A DNA stretch of 15,644 nucleotides from Candidatus Solincola jinzensis (GCA_015711875.1 JACVJG010000013.1:1-15644); one strand, 5' to 3'. Counted from the first letter of the stretch, positions 1-7,360 are shown. The notes: generated from the sequence alone by a model not told the origin. A program made the numbers and translations.

Positions 1-678
1 GTCTCCGTGATCGAGCACTTCATCCGCGAGGCCAGCCACCACCTCATCCTCTCCCGCTGCCCCTGCCGCAGCGAGAACGGGTGCAAGGATTTCGACCCCT
101 ATTTCGGTTGCACCTTCCTGGGCCCCGCGGTGCTAGACGTCGACCCGGAGGTGGGCCGGTTGGTGAGCATGGAGGAGGCACTGGAGCACCTGCGCCAGGC
201 CACCGAGGCGGGGCTGGTGTCCTGTCTTGGAAAGTTCAAGGGCGATGCCATCATGCTCGGCCTCAAGAACCACCACCAGCTCATGACCATATGCCACTGC
301 TGCCCCTGCTGCTGTATCTCCACCGCCATACCTTTGGCCTCGCGCGAGACCAGGGACGTGCTGGTGAAAATGGAGGGTATTTCCATCACGGTGGACGAGG
401 AGAAGTGCACGGGGTGCGGGAAATGCGTCAAGGCGTGCATCTTCCACCAGATCTCCTTGGTGGACAGAGAGGAATCCATCGCGGGTCACGCGCTCGATCC
501 CGACGTGGAGGAGACGCAACGGCGCCCGCGAAAACTGGCGGTGATCGGGGAGGAATGCAAGGGCTGCGGGCGCTGCGCCATGGCATGCGGGCAGGGCGCT
601 ATAACTGTGCGCGTGGAGGACCCTTCCTATATCGACGCCTGTATCGAGCGCATCTCCTCCAGGGTGTCCATACGCTGA
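1..678 (+). CDS. Cys-rich 4Fe-4S dicluster ferredoxin-type protein (5' end cut by window edge)
   Basis: The reading frame is open to the first base of the window, and the GTG at 7 has no visible ribosome binding site, so the N-terminus probably lies outside; residue numbers here count from that GTG (223 residues). The C-terminal half holds two complete CxxCxxCxxxC motifs (C134/137/140/144 and C184/187/190/194), as in 2[4Fe-4S] ferredoxins. The N-terminal half has a CPCR motif at 18-21, further Cys at 26 and 35, and a dense cluster CHCCPCCC at 96-103. This layout (CxCR...C...C, then an 'IC-CC-CCC' block, then two ferredoxin motifs) matches a family of anaerobe iron-sulfur proteins thought to pass electrons to or from redox enzymes; the exact reaction is not known. 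It is the only convincing plus-strand gene and converges on the pilin gene with only 4 bases between the stop codons. The cofactor assignment is secure; the physiological role is not. Confidence 0.85.
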   Translation, partial: VSVIEHFIREASHHLILSRCPCRSENGCKDFDPYFGCTFLGPAVLDVDPEVGRLVSMEEALEHLRQATEAGLVSCLGKFKGDAIMLGLKNHHQLMTICHCCPCCCISTAIPLASRETRDVLVKMEGISITVDEEKCTGCGKCVKACIFHQISLVDREESIAGHALDPDVEETQRRPRKLAVIGEECKGCGRCAMACGQGAITVRVEDPSYIDACIERISSRVSIR

Positions 679-682
679 GGCC

Positions 683-1759
683 CTATTCCTTCACCACCCT
701 GAGCCTGGAGACGTCCACCTCGTTGGCGGTGGCCACGGTGTGGTAGTACCACTTGCCCGTTTTGACGTCATACCACAGGGACCAGTTGCTCTTGGAGGTG
801 AGCACCTTCTCGTTTCCCTTGCGGTCCACCACCACCAGGCTGTAACCCTTCTCTGGGGTCACCTTCACCCTGTTGCCGGCTGGGGTGTAGATGATATTGT
901 CCACCGGTTTTTTCCAGAACTCGGGGTCCAGCCCGATGTCGGTATAGGCGTAGTCGCCCCAGTTCCTCGGGTACCTGCCGTATTTGTCGTAATAACTCTT
1001 GATGAGGTCCACCATACCGGCGGTGATGTCGCCGAAGCTATCCCCTAGGGGGGTCTTCTTCCCGGAAGCCGCTTTTCCCAGAACATGGTTCCAGCCCACC
1101 TTTCGCGGCTGGTCGTGCTGGAACCTGGCGCCGTCCGAGCGCACCCCCACCTGGTTGTCGGTGAGGCAGGTCACCGAGAGCCCGTCGGTTATATAGTCGT
1201 ATCTACCCGCGATCTCTCCCACCCCCCTGCCGTTGGAGGGGCAGTCGAAGGGGCCATGAGCCGCTCCCCCCGCGGTCTCCGTCCCCACGCTGGGCAATAC
1301 GGGCAAGGCGCAGAAGGGGTTTAGCGGGACCCCACCCCGCGCCTGGAAGTAATCGGCCAGGGAGCGGTCGGTATCTCCCGCGATGTTTCCCTCCAGGTCT
1401 ATATAGGCCTCGCCGCCCCCGGGTAGACAGCCGCCATCCAGCAGCGACTCGCCGGGGTGGTCGGCCCTCCACCTCATGATGGCGTACTCGATGGACCTCT
1501 CGTTGTGCAGGCAGACGCTTCGTTCGGCGACATCCCTTACCGAGACGTAAACGGGAACCGCCAGGGCGGCCAGTATGCCGATGAGCAGGATGACGATGGT
1601 TATCTCGATGAGAGTGAACCCGCCTGAGTCAGTGTTCAGGGTAGCCAGACCATTTACGGTCACCCCGTCATGCCTCCGGCGCCAGTCATCACGTGAATGC
1701 CCTCCCCCTTTCAGCACGCCCTGTGAACGGCACGATGCTCGTTTATGCTTTGCCGCCAT
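683..1759 (-). CDS. Type IV prepilin / type II pseudopilin, long two-module form
   Basis: The 358-residue product has a canonical class III signal, GG|FTLIE (cleavage after G47, mature F+1 and E+5), followed by the hydrophobic N-terminal pilin helix (about 48-70). A prepilin peptidase would cleave and N-methylate it for assembly into a pilus or pseudopilus. The head is unusually long. Residues 83-228 form a Cys-containing module (C83, C111, C150, C173, C198). Residues about 240-358 form a second module with a YGRYPRNWGDYAY stretch and a Trp/Tyr-rich end (NWSLWYD, KWYYH) that looks like a complete pilin head in itself. The ATG start at 1759 lies 4 bases after the upstream stop, with GGGGGTGA overlapping that stop. 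It gives a long, very basic 47-residue leader. A GTG at 1663 with GGAGG 9 bases upstream would give a 15-residue leader and cannot be excluded. It is the last gene of the operon with the assembly ATPase. Confidence 0.87.
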   Translation of the reverse strand: MAAKHKRASCRSQGVLKGGGHSRDDWRRRHDGVTVNGLATLNTDSGGFTLIEITIVILLIGILAALAVPVYVSVRDVAERSVCLHNERSIEYAIMRWRADHPGESLLDGGCLPGGGEAYIDLEGNIAGDTDRSLADYFQARGGVPLNPFCALPVLPSVGTETAGGAAHGPFDCPSNGRGVGEIAGRYDYITDGLSVTCLTDNQVGVRSDGARFQHDQPRKVGWNHVLGKAASGKKTPLGDSFGDITAGMVDLIKSYYDKYGRYPRNWGDYAYTDIGLDPEFWKKPVDNIIYTPAGNRVKVTPEKGYSLVVVDRKGNEKVLTSKSNWSLWYDVKTGKWYYHTVATANEVDVSRLRVVKE

Positions 1760-1763
1760 GATC

Positions 1764-2408
1764 TCACCCCCCGTTCGCGCCGCCCGTGGCCGTGCCGCTC
1801 ACTCGCGCGGGAACGGACATGTCGCTGCCTTTGATAGACTCCGCCCCGTGGGCCTGGGGATCGGGGCAGGATATCTCGTATCCGGAACCCGTTGTCTTGT
1901 AGGCAAAGGGGATTCCCGTAGCCGGGCACGCCGCTTTCACCTTAAGGTATTCGCCGAGCTCCTCGAGGGAAGCGGGGTAGGCCCCGTGGTCTTCATGATA
2001 CGCGCGCAGGGCAAGTCGTACTTCCTGCATGTTCGCTATGCACTCGTCCCCGCTCCAGGTCTCCTGCTGCTCCGGAGAGCCCTCGGCGGGGGTGTTGTTG
2101 AAGGCGAAATGCTGGTAGAGGATGAACCCCACGGCTCCTGCGATGAGCACCGCCACCGTCACCGCCACCGCCAGAAAGCCGCGCGAGCCTATCCTTCTTC
2201 TCTCCGCTGCCGCCTCCTCCCGGTCCGGCTTGGCCTCTGCCTCCTTGCTCTGGAACGCCGCCAACTGCCTGTCCACGGCGCAGTCGTAGCAATAGGCGTT
2301 TTCCCCATCTAAGAGGTCCACGCATTCCTCGCATATCGGCTTGCCGCATCCCGCGCAGGCATGGCCCGCCCCACGCTCCGGATGGTTGCTGCACCTGGGC
2401 ATCCACAT
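1764..2408 (-). CDS. B-box-like zinc finger / single TM / pilin-head domain membrane protein
   Basis: The chosen ATG at 2408 has GGAGG 5 bases upstream. A GTG at 2423 overlaps the ATPase stop codon and would add five residues. Numbering from the ATG (214 residues): residues 6-43 carry a metal-binding pattern C6-H9-C18-C21-C26-C29-C40-C43, like the B-box zinc fingers of bacterial membrane proteins. A charged linker (about 52-75) follows, then one transmembrane helix (about 78-98). The outer part has the hallmarks of a pseudopilin globular domain: DEC at 121-123, an 'ALRAYHEDHGAYP' stretch ending at 145, then Cys161 and Cys181 in CP contexts. It lacks the FTLIE prepilin signal, so it should be a fixed membrane protein and not a cleaved subunit. 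Its position between the assembly ATPase and the prepilin suggests a part in pilus or pseudopilus assembly, with the zinc finger facing the cytoplasm; this role is inferred. Confidence 0.8.
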   Translation of the reverse strand: MWMPRCSNHPERGAGHACAGCGKPICEECVDLLDGENAYCYDCAVDRQLAAFQSKEAEAKPDREEAAAERRRIGSRGFLAVAVTVAVLIAGAVGFILYQHFAFNNTPAEGSPEQQETWSGDECIANMQEVRLALRAYHEDHGAYPASLEELGEYLKVKAACPATGIPFAYKTTGSGYEISCPDPQAHGAESIKGSDMSVPARVSGTATGGANGG

Positions 2409-2419
2409 CACCCCCTCCG

Positions 2420-4105
2420 TCACCTCGGGATAGCGCGGGCTATCTCCTCCACCGAGGTGACCCCCTGCGCCACCTTCTTAACGGCGTTTTGCCACATGGT
2501 GTCCATTCCCTCCTCCATCGCGCGGGCCTTCACCTCCCTGGGGTTTACCTGCGCGGTGGTAAGGGCCTTGATGCCCTCGCTCATGGGCATGACCTCGAAG
2601 ACGCCCACGCGTCCTTTGTAACCCGTGTTGTTGCAGTACTTGCACCCGACAGGGCGGTAGAGGATTCCGCCGTCGCCGCCCTCTATGCCCAGTTCCTCGA
2701 GCATGTTTGGAGAGGGGGTATAGCCCTCCTTGCAGCGGGGGCACAGCTTCCTGACCAGCCTCTGGGCGATGACCAGCTTGACCACCTCCCTGACGTAATA
2801 GGGCTCGATGCCGATGTCTACCAGCCTCGGTACCGTCTCCGGCGCTCCGGTGGTGTGCAGGGTGCTGAGCAGCAGGTGCCCGGTAAGGGCGGCCTGCACT
2901 GAGATATGGGCCGTCTCTTTATCCCTTATCTCCCCCACCAGGATGATGTCGGGGTCCTGGCGCAACACGGATCTGAGGATGGTCGAGAAGTCGAGCCCGA
3001 TCTTGTGGTTCACGGGTATCTGGTTCACCATCCCCAGGCGGTATTCCACCGGGTCCTCGATGGTGATGATCTTCCGGCTCACGTCGGAGAGCTCGTTGAG
3101 CACGGCGTAGAGGGTGGTGGTCTTGCCGCTTCCCGTAGGCCCGGTGACCAGGATGAAGCCGTGGGGTTCCTCCAGGGCCTTGAGCAGCTTGCGCAAATCC
3201 GCGTCCTCCAGCCCCAGGTCCGCCAGGCTCACCTGTGCCTTTGACTGGTCCAGGATCCTGATGATCACCGCCTCTCCGTATATGGTGGGGGCGGTGGCGA
3301 CACGGAAGTCCACGTCCTTGCCCCCGTACTTCACGAAGAAGCGGCCGTCCTGGGGCAGGCGCCGCTCGGCGATGTTCAGTTCCGCGAGCACCTTCACCCG
3401 CGAGACCAGGGCGTTGAGGACCTCCACGGGCAGGATCCTGGACTCCACGAGCACGCCGTCGATGCGGTACCTCACCCGCACCAGGTTCTCCTGCGGCTCG
3501 ATATGGATGTCGCTCGCGCCCTCCTTGATGGCCCGGGTGAGGAGGAGGTTCACCAGCTTTACCACCGGCCCTTCGTCCACCCTGACCTCGTCAAGGACCT
3601 CCGGCGCGTAGCGGTCCACGAACTCCAGGCGGTCCTCGTCCCACTCCACCAGCTCGTTCTCCAGGCCGCCGTCCTTGAAGAAGTAGTCGATGGCCTCGAG
3701 GATGTCCTCCTCGTCGCTGAGGATGGGCTCCAGGGTGTAGCCAGAGGCGAAGGCCAGCATGTCCAGGGAGGCGGTGTCGAAGGGGCAGCTCACCGCCACG
3801 GTGAGGATGTCGCCGATGAGGGTCACGGGTATGGCCACCAGGTTCCTGGCCACGTTGGCGGGGATGAGCTTGACCGCCTCGGGGTCGATGAGGTCCACGG
3901 AGAGCTTCACATAGGGGATGTCGACATGCTTGGATATGAATTCCTTGAGTTGCTCACGGGTGGTGAAGCCCTCCTTGATGAGGACATCCTTGAGGCGCTG
4001 CCCGGTGGTCTTCTGAAGCTTGAGGGCGATGTCCAGCTGCTCCTGGGTGATCATGCCCTTCTCCACCAGGACGCTCCCCAGCCCTCCGTCCACGTTACCG
4101 GTCAT
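2420..4105 (-). CDS. pilB/gspE: GspE/PilB-family type II secretion / type IV pilus assembly ATPase
   Basis: This is a cytoplasmic hexameric ATPase that powers extension of a type IV pilus or a type II secretion pseudopilus. The 561-residue length is normal for the family. Residues about 5-145 form the N-terminal GspE/MshEN-type domain. The catalytic part shows the Asp box (SDIHIEP, 198-204), Walker A (GPTGSGKT, 322-329), Walker B with its glutamate (ILVGEIRD, 388-395) and the His box (TGHLLLSTLHT, 408-418). A tetracysteine zinc site follows (C455/C458 and C488/C491), typical of PilB/GspE and absent from the retraction ATPase PilT. It follows the response regulator gene by 42 bases and its stop overlaps the first possible start of the next gene. 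No pilC/gspF, pilT, pilD or secretin gene is in the window, so the choice between pilus and secretion system is open. Confidence 0.96.
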   Translation of the reverse strand: MTGNVDGGLGSVLVEKGMITQEQLDIALKLQKTTGQRLKDVLIKEGFTTREQLKEFISKHVDIPYVKLSVDLIDPEAVKLIPANVARNLVAIPVTLIGDILTVAVSCPFDTASLDMLAFASGYTLEPILSDEEDILEAIDYFFKDGGLENELVEWDEDRLEFVDRYAPEVLDEVRVDEGPVVKLVNLLLTRAIKEGASDIHIEPQENLVRVRYRIDGVLVESRILPVEVLNALVSRVKVLAELNIAERRLPQDGRFFVKYGGKDVDFRVATAPTIYGEAVIIRILDQSKAQVSLADLGLEDADLRKLLKALEEPHGFILVTGPTGSGKTTTLYAVLNELSDVSRKIITIEDPVEYRLGMVNQIPVNHKIGLDFSTILRSVLRQDPDIILVGEIRDKETAHISVQAALTGHLLLSTLHTTGAPETVPRLVDIGIEPYYVREVVKLVIAQRLVRKLCPRCKEGYTPSPNMLEELGIEGGDGGILYRPVGCKYCNNTGYKGRVGVFEVMPMSEGIKALTTAQVNPREVKARAMEEGMDTMWQNAVKKVAQGVTSVEEIARAIPR

Positions 4106-4147
4106 GCCTCATCGCCTCGCCTCTCGCTCTTCGCGTCCCCGGGCCTC

Positions 4148-4552
4148 CTATACTTCCTTTCCCCGCACCGCCAGGCGGGCATCGCCCACCAGTTCCTCCA
4201 CCTTGCGTATGAAATCCTCGCGCTCCTCCGGCCTCGCGGGCTTGGGGAGGTAGAGGTCCGCCCCCGCCTCCATGGCCACCTTGCGGTAGTTCTGCTTCAT
4301 GTAGATGGCGCTGGTCATCACCACCGGCGTCCTTTCCTCCTCCAGGTCGCGTATGTTCTCCACCAGCTTGAAGCCGTTCAGCTTGGGGATGAGGCAATCC
4401 GTTATGACCAGATCGGGTTTTTCCTCGAGAAACCTGCGCAGCGCCTCCTCGCCATCCCGAGCCACGACGACCTCATGACCCCTGGCCTCAAGGGCATCCC
4501 TGGTGACCTGTAGTATGAGTTCCGAGTCCTCTACCAGAAGAATGCGGGCCAT
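4148..4552 (-). CDS. Stand-alone CheY-like response regulator receiver protein
   Basis: The 134-residue protein is a single receiver domain with no output domain. The acidic pocket (E8, D9), phosphoacceptor D52, conserved T80 and K104 are all present, so it should accept phosphate from a histidine kinase. The ATG has GGTGAGG about 5 bases upstream. It is the first gene of the operon leading to the GspE/PilB ATPase and pilin genes, so it may control pilus assembly or function through protein-protein contact, as CheY-like PilG/PilH proteins do in other bacteria. No partner kinase is encoded in the window. The last ten or so residues (ARLAVRGKEV) extend past the usual receiver end and have no recognised function. 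The leader upstream is unusually rich in hairpins. Confidence 0.93.
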   Translation of the reverse strand: MARILLVEDSELILQVTRDALEARGHEVVVARDGEEALRRFLEEKPDLVITDCLIPKLNGFKLVENIRDLEEERTPVVMTSAIYMKQNYRKVAMEAGADLYLPKPARPEEREDFIRKVEELVGDARLAVRGKEV

Positions 4553-4581
4553 GATACCTCACCCCTCTTCGGAGCTTTTTC

Positions 4582-4661
4582 GCCTGCGATCAGGCTTTCT
4601 TTCCCGGCGCGTCCTGTCCATGTCGCGGGGGATATGGGGGCTTTCGCAATTGAGCTTGCGA
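4582..4661 (-). promoter_or_regulatory. Two perfect hairpins in the presumed 5' leader of the response regulator mRNA
   Basis: The first hairpin is TCGCAA / TTGCGA with a 6-base loop (4644-4661). The second is GCCTG / CAGGC with a 4-base loop (4582-4595), about 30 bases before the regulator ATG and just ahead of its ribosome binding site. The base pairing is seen directly; a regulatory role is inferred from position. I looked for the core of cyclic-di-GMP (GEMM) riboswitches, which sometimes control pilus genes, and did not find it. Confidence 0.35.
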
Positions 4662-4751
4662 TCTTCTTTCCTTGCGGGGCCGCTTCCATATCTTTCCTAC
4701 CATCCGCGACGGAGTAAACGCTTACACTCTGATTATCGTTCGCGCCGAAGG

Positions 4752-4804
4752 GCGCTTAATAACCCATACGGACGATTGGAATCGCCCGTACGGGTTATTG
4801 GCGC
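4752..4804. repeat. Long near-perfect inverted repeat (hairpin)
   Basis: The inner arms 4758-4776 and 4781-4799 pair over 19 positions with only two A-C mismatches (4766/4791 and 4772/4785), around a 4-base TGGA loop. GCGC at 4752-4755 can extend the stem by pairing with GCGC at 4801-4804, past a T-G wobble and one bulged T. The same GGCGC (4751-4755) can instead pair with GCGCC at 4742-4746 around a GAAG loop, so the two folds exclude each other. No T-run follows on either strand, which argues against an intrinsic terminator. No second copy is visible in the window. It could be a miniature mobile element remnant, an operator or a leader RNA structure. Confidence 0.7.
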
Positions 4805-5337
4805 ACCTCGCACCATGCCGCTTTTCCAAGCCATAACCCCGGCAAGCGCCGGCCCGCCCACCGCGTCCAGATGCGCTCTAACGCTGATTCCAGGATGGGA
4901 GGGCTGCATCATGCGTTCAGCTGAATGCTCACAGGGAGCTGAAGGATCTCGTGGAATGGCCGAATCCCATCACCTCGCCGGAGCCGCGGGACGCTTTTGG
5001 GGAACGAAGGGTTCCCGGGGAAAGCGGATCTGCGCGTCGATGCTGATGCGAGTTTCAGGGACCTCTATGCAGCCTCTTCCTCCAGGGCTAGTCTCGAACC
5101 GGGGAGTTGCGGGTTCAGGAAGCGGCTATAAGCTGCTGGAGGAAACGCGGAATCTGGGTTTTCACGCACGACGCGATGCTTACCGCAGACAATATGACGT
5201 CATGAGCATGAAAAGCGGTCTGCTTTGATCAAGGCATGACATGGGCTCCTGCGTCGTCACGCCAAACCCGGGCATAAAACAGCGGGAAAAAGAGCTAGAC
5301 CCATGACCCCCAAAAGCCGGTTGGTCCCTTTAGGCCA

Positions 5338-5532
5338 TCAGGCGAAATAGCGGCCAGGCAGGTAGGGCACCTGTTTGAGCAGGTGCAGGATGAAACGCTT
5401 TCTGGACTCGTCCAGCCGGGTAAACTGGAAGACCAGCAGGCCCGCCAGGCACATCAGCATCAATGGCGCAAGCTTACCTTTCATGGCTTTTCTCCCGCTC
5501 TTCTTTCCGTAGATCTTTTTTCTTCCGGACAT
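5338..5532 (-). CDS. Small single-pass membrane protein with C-terminal RYF tail (copy A)
   Basis: A 64-residue protein with a very basic N-terminus, one hydrophobic segment (about residues 21-37) and a C-terminal tail RFILHLLKQVPYLPGRYFA. That tail matches the end of the 49-residue protein at 13322-13471 in 9 of 19 positions, with further conservative matches. The ATG at 5532 has AGGAG 7 bases upstream. An in-frame ATG at 5484 (Met17, GGGAG 7 bases upstream) would give 48 residues, almost exactly the length of the other copy, and may be the true start. It lies downstream of CrtI-like oxidoreductase A on the same strand, separated by 331 bases. The shared tail is what persuades me both genes are real. 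Function unknown; it may anchor or assist the neighbouring oxidoreductase at the membrane. Confidence 0.72.
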   Translation of the reverse strand: MSGRKKIYGKKSGRKAMKGKLAPLMLMCLAGLLVFQFTRLDESRKRFILHLLKQVPYLPGRYFA

Positions 5533-5863
5533 CCTCTTTCTCCTGTTTTCTCGAGCATTACCGCCTTTGCCACCGGTGCGTGCCGCTGCCCCTCACATGG
5601 GCCGCGGACCGGTTCCGCCCAAGGGCGGTTTCCCGACCTGGCGATGAAGCCGTCTCCGCGACCGGCGACCACGGCCGTCCACCGCCTTTCATGCCGGAAG
5701 GCGTTCGCCCCGTCCACGTCCTCGACGGCCTTTTCGCCCCCGTGCTCCTCGTGACAACTTTTCTATGGGATCCCGCCAACCACCTCCAGATTCCCTCCGC
5801 CCGCCGTGCTCCCACGCGAGAGGTCGAGAGGAGGGAAACGTGAGCGTCCATCCTCATTCATCC
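5533..5863. other. Intergenic region between CrtI-like oxidoreductase A and small membrane protein A
   Basis: No gene is supported in these 331 bases; open frames on both strands are short, arginine-rich and without family resemblance. The region holds a short perfect inverted repeat CCGCCC-AA-GGGCGG at 5615-5628 and two tandem copies of TCCTCATTCA (5851-5870) that run into the end of the oxidoreductase gene, including its stop codon. No clear terminator or promoter is visible. Confidence 0.5.
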
Positions 5864-7360
5864 TCATTCATATTTCTCGATGAGCTTAGAGGCGATGTAC
5901 CCCGAGGCCACCGCCGAGGGTACTCCGCCTCCAGGGTGAGTGGAGGCCCCCGTGAGGTAAAGCCCCTTTATGGATTTGGACTTGGCCGCGGGGCGGAAAA
6001 CCGCCTGGGCGGGAAGGTCCATCTGCAGGCCGTAGATGGCCCCGCCGGGAGAGAGCAGCCGGCGCTCGAAATCCAGCGGGGTCGATACCTCCAGCACCTT
6101 AACGTGATCCTTCAAGCCGGGGATGGCCTTTTCGGAGAGGCCCTCGATCATGCGCTCCGCCACGCGCTGCTTCTCGCGGTCCCAGTCGGTCCCGGATAGT
6201 CTGTAGGGCCCCATGCCCATGATGTTGAGCACGTGGCAGCCCTCCGGGGCCATGGAGGGGTCCGACTCCGTGGGCCAGCAGATGAGGCCGTGCACCTGCT
6301 CCGGGATCTCCCCGCGCCGGTACTCGTTCCACCAGAAGTCGTTCATCATCTCCAGGGGTCCGATGGTCAGGCTGTGGTGGGCCTCCAGAGGCGGGCGGTA
6401 GTCCAACCCCACGTAGAGCATCACGCAGGACATGGAGACCTCGTAGCTCTTGATGCCGAAGCGCGCCAGCCAGGGCAGGTGCTCCTCGCCGATCATCTCC
6501 AGGTAGAGCTTCTTGGCATTGACGTTGGAGACCACCAGGTCGGAGGTGATCTCGGTGCCGTCGGCCAGGCGCACGCCCTGCACCTTGCGGTCACGCACCA
6601 TCACCTTGTCCACGCGCGTGCCCAGCCTCACCTCCATGCCCAGCTTCTCGCCGCAGCGCTGGAAGGCCTTGGGGATCTGGATCATGCCCCCGCGCGGGTA
6701 CCAGATGCCCTCGTGCTCGGAGTAGGGGATGAGGGCGATGAACCCCGGCGCCAGCTCCGGCGGCAGGCCGCAGTAGAAGGACTGGAAGGACATGGTCTGC
6801 TGCACCACGTCGTTCTTGAAGTATTTCTTGATCACGTCCTGGTAGCTGGTGACGAAGAGGGGTAGGAACTTGAGCATGCGCGGGTTCTTCAGGCCCATCT
6901 TCACCAAATCCAGCATGTTGTTGCAGGGGTTGGTGAAAAAGGCCTCGATGGTCTGCTTCATCATCTCGGCGAAGTAATCCGCTAGCTGGTACCACTGCTT
7001 GCCGTCCTCGGGGGATATGGAGGAGATGACCTCCGCCGTTCCCTCCAGGGAGACGGGGTAGTTCACACGGGACCCGTCCTCGAAGATGTAGCTGTAGATG
7101 GGGTCGCAGGGCATGAGGTCCACCTCCTTCTGGAAGGAGGTACCCAGGGTCTCGAAGGCCTTCTCTATGGGGTGGATGACCTCCACGATGGAGGCCCCCA
7201 CGTCGAAGTGGAAGCCGTCCCTCTCGAAGGTGGAGCAACATCCCCCCACGCGCTCGCTCTGCTCCAGGACCAGGACCTTGCGCCCCTGCTTGGAGAGCAA
7301 CGCGCCGGCGGAGATGCCGCCGCACCCCGCCCCGATCACTATCACGTCGTAGTCCGCCAT
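5864..7360 (-). CDS. CrtI-like (phytoene desaturase family) NAD(P)/FAD-dependent oxidoreductase A
   Basis: The 498-residue protein is a flavin amine-oxidase / phytoene desaturase-type enzyme. The N-terminus has the Rossmann FAD motif GAGCGG at 10-15 with the ribose-binding Glu33 at the end of the second strand, then a GGCCST motif in the low 40s. The C-terminus carries the family signature GASTHPGGGVP at 471-481, which closes the FAD site. Such enzymes oxidise, reduce or isomerise C-C double bonds in hydrophobic molecules such as carotenoids and retinoids. No crtB or crtE lies in the window, so a carotenoid substrate is not supported. It is a clear full-length paralogue of the gene at 13883-15400. 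The ATG has GGAGG 7 bases upstream. It lies 252 bases after the GlcD-like gene and is followed by small membrane protein A. Confidence 0.9.
   Translation of the reverse strand: MADYDVIVIGAGCGGISAGALLSKQGRKVLVLEQSERVGGCCSTFERDGFHFDVGASIVEVIHPIEKAFETLGTSFQKEVDLMPCDPIYSYIFEDGSRVNYPVSLEGTAEVISSISPEDGKQWYQLADYFAEMMKQTIEAFFTNPCNNMLDLVKMGLKNPRMLKFLPLFVTSYQDVIKKYFKNDVVQQTMSFQSFYCGLPPELAPGFIALIPYSEHEGIWYPRGGMIQIPKAFQRCGEKLGMEVRLGTRVDKVMVRDRKVQGVRLADGTEITSDLVVSNVNAKKLYLEMIGEEHLPWLARFGIKSYEVSMSCVMLYVGLDYRPPLEAHHSLTIGPLEMMNDFWWNEYRRGEIPEQVHGLICWPTESDPSMAPEGCHVLNIMGMGPYRLSGTDWDREKQRVAERMIEGLSEKAIPGLKDHVKVLEVSTPLDFERRLLSPGGAIYGLQMDLPAQAVFRPAAKSKSIKGLYLTGASTHPGGGVPSAVASGYIASKLIEKYE

Larger units (their letters stand above)
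4553..5337. other. Non-coding region upstream of the response regulator operon, with several hairpins
   Basis: I found no convincing protein gene in these 785 bases. A long open frame on the plus strand (about 4503-5228) encodes Ser/Arg-rich sequence with no recognisable domain, overlaps the regulator gene and looks accidental. The region does hold small perfect hairpins at 4582-4595, 4644-4661, 4839-4852 and 5000-5016, a long inverted repeat at 4752-4804 and a 10-bp perfect palindrome ATGACGTCAT at 5194-5203. The promoter of the pilus operon must lie here or further upstream, but I see no clear -35/-10 pair. I see no run of T that would make an intrinsic terminator for the small gene ending at 5338. 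Confidence 0.6.

Noticed and set aside
4553..4740. Cyclic-di-GMP (GEMM) riboswitch before the pilus operon
   Set aside because: A GCGAAAGC segment and a GGACGC segment are present, but the conserved GEMM core around them is not and the order of stems does not fit.
5085..5120. tRNA-like stretch (TCGAACC / GCGGGTTCA)
   Set aside because: It resembles a T-loop on either strand, but the flanking bases do not form a T stem and no acceptor or anticodon arm can be drawn.
4503..5228. Long plus-strand open frame (241 codons) across the non-coding region
   Set aside because: It overlaps the regulator gene, is Ser/Arg/Pro-rich, has no recognisable domain or good ribosome binding site, and long accidental frames are common at this GC content.
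5615..5628. CCGCCC-AA-GGGCGG as an intrinsic terminator
   Set aside because: The loop is very tight, no proper T tract follows on the minus strand, and it lies some 240 bases after the gene it would terminate.
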